A stretch of 11,383 nucleotides of DNA from Desulfobacteraceae bacterium (GTDB lineage Bacteria; Desulfobacterota; Desulfobacteria; Desulfobacterales; Desulfobacteraceae). Shown one piece after another: positions 7,600 to 11,383 of the stretch. A program made the translations under genes and the position numbers. Position 1 is the stretch's first letter. Each line of letters opens with the position of its first letter. The stretch lies in the NCBI GenBank assembly GCA_003354055.1, contig PIVQ01000173.1, positions 1 to 11,383 on the forward strand, read 5' to 3'. The notes beneath the pieces are model-generated. The model worked only from the letters and a program-made list of their open reading frames with translations. It was not told the DNA's origin and did not search any database.

Positions 7600-7879
7600 A
7601 CTGCTGTCTGATTGCAGAGACTTTGCCTTGAGAGATCAGATGCAGCGGGCCGCAGTTTCCATAGCCTCCAATATTGCTGAGGGAAAGGAGCGAAATTCTG
7701 TTGCAGAGTTTAATCGGTTCCTTAATATCTCAAAGGGTTCTGCGGCAGAACTAAGAACCCAGCTATACATTGCCAAAGAAATAAACCTGATTGCTCCCGA
7801 TAAGGCAAATGCACTGATCCAAGAAGCAAAAGACATCTCAAAAATGCTTCAAGCATTAACCAACAGTCTAAAGCTTTGA
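7544..7879 (+). CDS. Four-helix-bundle protein (23S rRNA intervening-sequence family), N-terminal frameshift
   Basis: The intact frame encodes up to 111 residues from a TTG at 7544. The family match begins only after the A-run: KKSCRLAVRLYELL, DQMQRAAVSIASNIAEGKER, EFNRFLNISKGSAAELRTQLYIAKEINLI. These are hallmarks of the small helical proteins first described inside 23S rRNA intervening sequences and related to the Avd accessory proteins of diversity-generating retroelements. Four amphipathic helices and a basic surface suggest RNA or nucleic-acid binding, but no biochemical role is firmly known. The natural start is probably ATG 7531, which is out of frame by one base. The gene is enclosed by a 26 bp inverted repeat and lies between tdh and kbl, which are usually adjacent. 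It may be a mobile or degraded insert; alternatively a functional protein is made by slippage or from the TTG. Confidence 0.8.
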   Translation: MKSLRFGKKSCRLAVRLYELLSDCRDFALRDQMQRAAVSIASNIAEGKERNSVAEFNRFLNISKGSAAELRTQLYIAKEINLIAPDKANALIQEAKDISKMLQALTNSLKL

Positions 7880-7901
7880 ATAAGCTTTTGCTGCTCCCGC
7901 A

Positions 7902-7927
7902 GTTCTCGCTGATCAAGCGGTTCTCGC
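7902..7927 (-). repeat. Right 26 bp inverted repeat flanking the four-helix-bundle gene
   Basis: Reverse complement of the left arm at 7488-7513, with one mismatch. It lies 22 bp after the stop of the small gene and 37 bp before the kbl start. No target-site duplication was found on its outer side. TGCTCCCG just inside it (7892-7899) is complementary to CGGGAGCA just outside the left arm (7474-7481). These outer/inner elements are crossed rather than nested. Confidence 0.85.
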
Positions 7928-7964
7928 GGCCAAAACGAAACCCTCAATAACGGAGAAAATACTT

Positions 7965-9185
7965 ATGTCCACCACCAGACTCGACAAAAGCTTACAATCC
8001 GAACTTTCCGTTTTGGCCTCCGAAGGCCGGGCCAAGATCCCCGAACGCATAATCACCGGCTATATCACGGCCGAAGGCAACAACGGTCCCCGGTATCAAC
8101 TTGAAGGAAGCGACAAGGCCTTTATCCGTCTGAACTCAAATTCCTATCTGTCTTTATCCTGCCATCCTGAACTGATAAAGGCGGCGGACAAGGCCACCCA
8201 TGAATTCGGGGTAGGCCCCGGAGCGGTCCGGTTCATTGACGGAACCTTTTCCCATCATGACAGGCTGGAAAAACGGATTGCCGATTTTGTGGAGAAACCT
8301 GCAGCTAAAATTTTTAATTCCGCCTATACCTCAAACTGCGGTCTGGCCCTGTCTATTTCAAATAAAAAAACCCACTGGATCGGCGATCAGCTGAACCATA
8401 ACTCCATTATCCGGGCCATGCGGATTACCAATATTCCAAGTCCCAACAAGGGCATATTTAAGCACAATGACATGGATGATCTCAAACGCTGCCTGGATGA
8501 AGTATCGAGTGAGATGGAACGGGTGGTGGTTATCTTTGACGGAATCTTTTCCATGCGCGGGGATTATGCACCAATAGATGAAATTATTAAGATCTGCAAA
8601 CCCTATGAAGATCGATTCAAAGACGGCGTCATTACAGTGGTGGATGATTCCCACGGAATTGGTGCATACGGGGACACTGGCCGGGGCACCCCGGATTATT
8701 GCGGCGCGGTTCCTGATATTATTGTGGGCACATTTGGAAAGGCATTCGGGGTCAACGGCGGATTTATTGCAGCCAGCCCGACCATCATAGAATCCGTTCG
8801 CCAGAAGGCCGATACCTATATCTATACCAACCCTCTGAGCGTGGCTGACTGTGCAGCAGCTGTCCAGGCATTGGATATCTGTGATTCAGACGAAGGACTC
8901 GGACTGCTGGCTCACCTCAAAGAACGCACCGCACAATTCCGCATGGCACTTAAAGGATTGGGGCTTGAATCCATCCCCGGTCCCCATCCCGTGGTGCCTC
9001 TGATGGTCAGGAATACAGACAGGACAAAGCAGCTTGTTCAATACCTTTTTGACAACGGGGTACTGGTGGTGGGGCTGACCTTCCCCGTAGTGCCCAGGGG
9101 AGATGAGACCATCCGGTTCCAGATAAACGCGGCCCACACTCAAAGTGACATAGATTCCGTGATTGACTTACTAAGAAAATTTTAA
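7965..9185 (+). CDS. kbl: 2-amino-3-ketobutyrate CoA ligase / glycine C-acetyltransferase
   Basis: PLP enzyme of the alpha-oxoamine synthase family. It cleaves 2-amino-3-ketobutyrate with CoA to glycine and acetyl-CoA, completing the threonine pathway begun by Tdh. The 406 residues compare with 398 in E. coli Kbl. Landmarks are N-S-YL.L..HP near 57-68, VRFIDGTFSHHDRLE (88-102), DQLNHNSIIR, FDGIFSMRGD, VVDDSHGIG with PLP-contacting D227 and H230, TFGKAFG with Schiff-base lysine K259, and FPVVPRG...IRFQINAAHT with substrate-binding R384. The middle of the protein diverges from E. coli Kbl, so the product name leans on the tdh neighbour; another acyl-CoA:amino acid condensing enzyme of the same fold remains possible. 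GGAG at 7952-7955, 9 nt before ATG, supports the start. Confidence 0.85.
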   Translation: MSTTRLDKSLQSELSVLASEGRAKIPERIITGYITAEGNNGPRYQLEGSDKAFIRLNSNSYLSLSCHPELIKAADKATHEFGVGPGAVRFIDGTFSHHDRLEKRIADFVEKPAAKIFNSAYTSNCGLALSISNKKTHWIGDQLNHNSIIRAMRITNIPSPNKGIFKHNDMDDLKRCLDEVSSEMERVVVIFDGIFSMRGDYAPIDEIIKICKPYEDRFKDGVITVVDDSHGIGAYGDTGRGTPDYCGAVPDIIVGTFGKAFGVNGGFIAASPTIIESVRQKADTYIYTNPLSVADCAAAVQALDICDSDEGLGLLAHLKERTAQFRMALKGLGLESIPGPHPVVPLMVRNTDRTKQLVQYLFDNGVLVVGLTFPVVPRGDETIRFQINAAHTQSDIDSVIDLLRKF

Positions 9186-9230
9186 ATAGCGGACAAGCCA
9201 ACGGACCTGCCCCTGATGGTGCAAACTTAA

Positions 9231-9250
9231 TCGAAAGCTATTCCTTTCGA
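9231..9250 (+). terminator. Short hairpin after kbl, possible weak terminator
   Basis: TCGAAAG (9231-9237) and CTTTCGA (9244-9250) form a perfect 7 bp stem with a 6 nt loop, 45 bp after the kbl stop and before the convergent DUF2141 gene. The sequence after it (GGCTGTTTC) lacks a real U-tract, so termination efficiency is doubtful. Confidence 0.35.
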
Positions 9251-9269
9251 GGCTGTTTCAGGAAAGCAA

Positions 9270-9689
9270 CTAGTATTTCATGGAGGAGGTAATGCTCAGG
9301 TCCGCATCTGTCACGGTAAGGGCAATCTGTTCAAAGTCCGGTTTTCCAATCCCCGTATAGTGGTCGGGAAACCCATACCCCTCTCTGGGAATCATCAACA
9401 GATAATCCATTTTACCATTTCCATTTTCATCGTGGTGAACGGACAGGGCATATTTGCCCTTTGGTACATCACCAAGGGTTACCTTTACTGACTTGCCCCA
9501 TGGCCGAAGTTCCAGACGTGCAAACGCCTGGCTTTCATCCAAATTTTTATAGGATGCCCGGCTGTTGTAGAGGGCAAAACGAACCGTCCCTTTTTCAGAC
9601 CGGATGCCCCGGATATGAACAGTGATCTCCTGGGCCATGACAGAAGTTGCAATCAAACAGAGAACAAGACTAAAAGCAAAACATTTCAT
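9270..9689 (-). CDS. Exported DUF2141-family protein
   Basis: A 139-residue product with a signal peptide (MKCFAFSLVLCLIATSVMA, likely cleaved before Q20). The mature part matches the DUF2141 pattern: ITVHIRGIRSEKGTVRFALYN at the start, LGDVPKGKYALSVHHDENGNGKMD (73-95) and IPREGYGFPD (100-109). The D-N-G-N-D stretch looks like a calcium-type loop. The family is small and periplasmic or secreted, with no established function. I chose ATG 9689: AGGG lies about 8 nt upstream and it starts the signal peptide. The frame extends upstream to 9800, but this would bury the signal peptide. It is convergent with kbl and looks monocistronic. Confidence 0.85.
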   Translation of the reverse strand: MKCFAFSLVLCLIATSVMAQEITVHIRGIRSEKGTVRFALYNSRASYKNLDESQAFARLELRPWGKSVKVTLGDVPKGKYALSVHHDENGNGKMDYLLMIPREGYGFPDHYTGIGKPDFEQIALTVTDADLSITSSMKY

Positions 9690-10049
9690 GGTATTTCCCT
9701 TTGATTTTAAACGACCGGGAATAATCAAGACGAATAAAGCGGCAACAGACTCCCGGATTTCCGCAGCCACGATGCCATAACACAGCGGAAGTATATCCAT
9801 TTACCATTTGGTTATCAATACCATCATTTATTAGGTTTGCATAAACTCATCTCAAGTAATTGTCGCGGGCAAACAAGGCAATGGCCTCTGAACCGATTAT
9901 GGCCAGCCCATTTGAATGCAGGGCGGCTGCACGAAATTTTCCGTCTTGACAATGACTGAACATAAAGAATATCTGATTGAATTATTGCCGGATTTAAAAT
10001 AGAATAAAAGAATCTCGTAAACAACGCAAAACCTCAAGGGAAGGACGCC
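9690..10049. other. 360 bp intergenic region between divergent genes
   Basis: No convincing gene was seen. The left part (9690-9850) must hold the promoter of the DUF2141 gene, but I found no clear box pair. It contains ACCATTTGGT, a small imperfect dyad near 9803-9812. The middle (about 9860-9940) is more GC-rich and has a minus-strand open frame of 66 codons without recognisable similarity. The right end carries the promoter of the receiver gene. Confidence 0.5.
9977..10005 (+). promoter_or_regulatory. Candidate sigma-70 promoter of the receiver-protein gene
   Basis: TTGAAT (9977-9982) and TAGAAT (10000-10005, five of six) are 17 bp apart, placing a start of transcription near 10012, about 38 nt before the ATG. 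A perfect TTGACA at 9946-9951 lies just upstream but has only a poor -10 box (TATCTG, 18 bp away). Confidence 0.5.
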
Positions 10050-10571
10050 ATGGACCATCTAAAGATTCTTCAAGATAAACGCCTGCTGTTAGTGGATGAT
10101 GAACCTGATATTCTTGAGACCCTTGAAGAGTTGCTGGACATGTGCTGCGTTACAACCGCATCCTCATTTGCCGATGCAGTAAACTTTCTAAAACACAACA
10201 CCTATGATGCTGCTATCCTGGATATCATGGGGGTTAAGGGATATTCCCTGCTTAAAATCACCCACAAACTGGATATCCCCTCCATCATGCTCACGGCCCA
10301 TGCCCTGACGCCGGATAACCTTAAAGCCTCCATTGAACAGGGGGCAGACGCCTATGTGCCTAAAGATAAAATGGTAGATATTACCCTGTTTGTCTCAGAT
10401 GTATTGACGGCCAGGCAACAGGGCAAAGGGGCACCTATCACCTGGTTCTCCCTGCTTAAGCCTGTATTTGATAAATTATTCGGAGAAGGGTGGCGAAAAG
10501 ATGACCAGGCATTCTGGGATGAGTTTGACGAACGCCAGATAGCGAATCGGGATGATATTCAAAAATATTAG
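10050..10571 (+). CDS. Stand-alone response-regulator receiver protein
   Basis: A 173-residue protein with a receiver domain at residues about 10-125: strand RLLLVDDEPD with acidic D16/D17, phospho-acceptor D58 in AAILDIMG, T82 in MLTAHA and K105 in VPKDK, all intact. The rest (about 126-173) is a short tryptophan-rich, acidic tail (ITWFSLLKPVFDKLF, GWRKDDQAFWDEF) that I do not recognise; no HTH, GGDEF or other output domain is present. It may act by protein contact or as a phosphate relay. AAGGA at 10041-10045 precedes the ATG. It converges on the sensorless kinase 12 bp downstream, which makes that kinase a plausible partner, although convergent pairs are not co-transcribed. The hybrid kinase in the same window is another candidate. 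Confidence 0.88.
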   Translation: MDHLKILQDKRLLLVDDEPDILETLEELLDMCCVTTASSFADAVNFLKHNTYDAAILDIMGVKGYSLLKITHKLDIPSIMLTAHALTPDNLKASIEQGADAYVPKDKMVDITLFVSDVLTARQQGKGAPITWFSLLKPVFDKLFGEGWRKDDQAFWDEFDERQIANRDDIQKY

Positions 10572-10583
10572 GGTAACACCTAC

Positions 10584-11327
10584 TTAGGTCAGGGGAATGA
10601 CTACCGTAAATTCAGCACCTTTGCCGTCATCTGATTCCAGGGTCAATGATCCGCCCATATCCTTGAGCAGTATCATGACACCGGCAAGCCCTAAGCCATG
10701 GCTGTTAATGGCACTCTCTATGGATCCGCCCGTTGTAAAATAGGTATCAAATATCTTTTTGTGTTCCGAAGGCGGAATGCCCCTACCGTCATCCCTGACG
10801 TTAAGAACAAGCTCTTTTCCCCGGATGTTACCTGAAATCTCCACCAGATCAGCCCGGTGTTTAAAAGCATTGCTCACCAAGTTTCTTAAAATCTGCCTGA
10901 CCTTTGCCTTGTCCAGGCAGACACGGGTATCCCAGGTTTTAGTATCAAAAACAACACGAAACCCGCAAGATTCAAGAGTTCGCCCCAGACTGTCGTAGGA
11001 CTCCATTTTACGGACAATGTCCGCCATGGGGGGATTGAACAAATCAAAGATCTCCACCAGAACCGTGGTGACCAGAGATGATACTGTAAACTTCGACAAG
11101 GTGACCACCCCCTCTCTGGATCTGCCCAGTTCCATCACATCATTAACCAGACGCTGGGTGGTCAGGGTGTTTCGTATAATCCGTTTGATCACCTTCTGCT
11201 GTTTTTCTGTTAGGGGACCGTATGTGTCCTGGCGCTTGAGAAGAGACTTGGCACCGGCATCGATAACGGAAAGGGGAACCTTTAAATCGTGAATCAGGAT
11301 TTCGGTTTTAATCGTGGTATCCGGCAT
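10584..11327 (-). CDS. Sensorless histidine kinase (HisKA-HATPase)
   Basis: A 247-residue soluble kinase that begins almost at its H-box: LIHDLKVPLSVI with phospho-acceptor H13. The ATPase domain follows, with N-box LRNLVSNAFKH (N153), G1 DDGRGI (179-184), F-box IFDTYFTTG and G2 HGLGLAG (210-216); all look intact. There is no PAS, GAF, HAMP, receiver or membrane region, and an in-frame TAA at 11343-11345, five codons before the ATG, rules out a longer N-terminus in this frame. A G-rich ribosome binding site (AAGGGGG) lies about 10 nt upstream. A TATAAA-like -10 box at 11372-11377 would serve it, with its -35 beyond the window. Input must come from a separate protein, perhaps the adjacent receiver or one encoded upstream. 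An insert of about 30 residues before the N-box (SYDSLGRTLESCGFRV) is somewhat unusual. Confidence 0.88.
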   Translation of the reverse strand: MPDTTIKTEILIHDLKVPLSVIDAGAKSLLKRQDTYGPLTEKQQKVIKRIIRNTLTTQRLVNDVMELGRSREGVVTLSKFTVSSLVTTVLVEIFDLFNPPMADIVRKMESYDSLGRTLESCGFRVVFDTKTWDTRVCLDKAKVRQILRNLVSNAFKHRADLVEISGNIRGKELVLNVRDDGRGIPPSEHKKIFDTYFTTGGSIESAINSHGLGLAGVMILLKDMGGSLTLESDDGKGAEFTVVIPLT

Positions 11328-11383
11328 ATCGTTCTTGCCCCCTTAAAATCCTTGCAATTTGAATCAATGATTTTATATAGTGT

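Noticed and set aside
7428..7960. Target-site duplication around the four-helix-bundle insert
   Set aside because: I compared the sequences outside both 26 bp arms and found no convincing direct repeat, so transposon-type insertion is not shown.
9690..9800. Upstream extension of the DUF2141 gene to 9800
   Set aside because: It would place 37 extra residues before a clean signal peptide that has its own ribosome binding site at ATG 9689.
9824..10024. Minus-strand 66-codon open frame in the intergenic region
   Set aside because: No recognisable protein similarity or ribosome binding site, and it overlaps the promoter of the receiver gene.

Overview
The window looks like part of a chromosome from a sulfate-reducing or related anaerobic bacterium of the Desulfobacterota, Desulfobacteraceae-like. 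This is inferred from moderate GC content, a long-form urocanate hydratase, a tdh-kbl threonine catabolism pair, and several soluble PAS/HisKA/REC signalling proteins. No rRNA, tRNA, CRISPR array or transposase gene was seen.

Layout. (1) 1-1886, minus strand: urocanate hydratase (hutU), cut off at its C-terminus by the window edge. Its promoter is very readable: a TTGACA box, a 17 bp spacer and TATAAG, followed directly by a perfect 14 bp palindrome of the HutC/GntR operator type. (2) 2112-4139, plus strand: a cytoplasmic PAS-PAS-HisKA-HATPase-REC hybrid kinase, divergent from hutU. (3) 4176-6230, minus strand: an exported ankyrin-repeat protein with unrecognised N-terminal and C-terminal parts. 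It is convergent with the kinase. Its promoter overlaps a triple GACAGAA/TTCTGTC repeat. (4) 6431-9185, plus strand: threonine dehydrogenase (tdh) and 2-amino-3-ketobutyrate CoA ligase (kbl), which together convert threonine to glycine plus acetyl-CoA. (5) 9270-9689, minus strand: a small exported DUF2141 protein. (6) 10050-10571, plus strand: a stand-alone receiver protein. It converges on a sensorless histidine kinase at 10584-11327, minus strand.

The most unusual part lies between tdh and kbl. The 499 bp gap holds a four-helix-bundle (23S rRNA intervening-sequence-type) gene enclosed by a 26 bp inverted repeat, 25 of 26 positions complementary. The gene carries a one-base frameshift at an A7 run close to its start. 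A separate 23 bp inverted repeat sits on the tdh stop codon. The block resembles the architecture of 23S rRNA intervening sequences, but is placed inside a metabolic operon. In a tdh-kbl transcript it could fold into a long stem that loops out the small gene.

The metabolic theme is amino-acid catabolism (histidine and threonine). Three two-component proteins are present and none has a DNA-binding domain, so their outputs cannot be read from this window.
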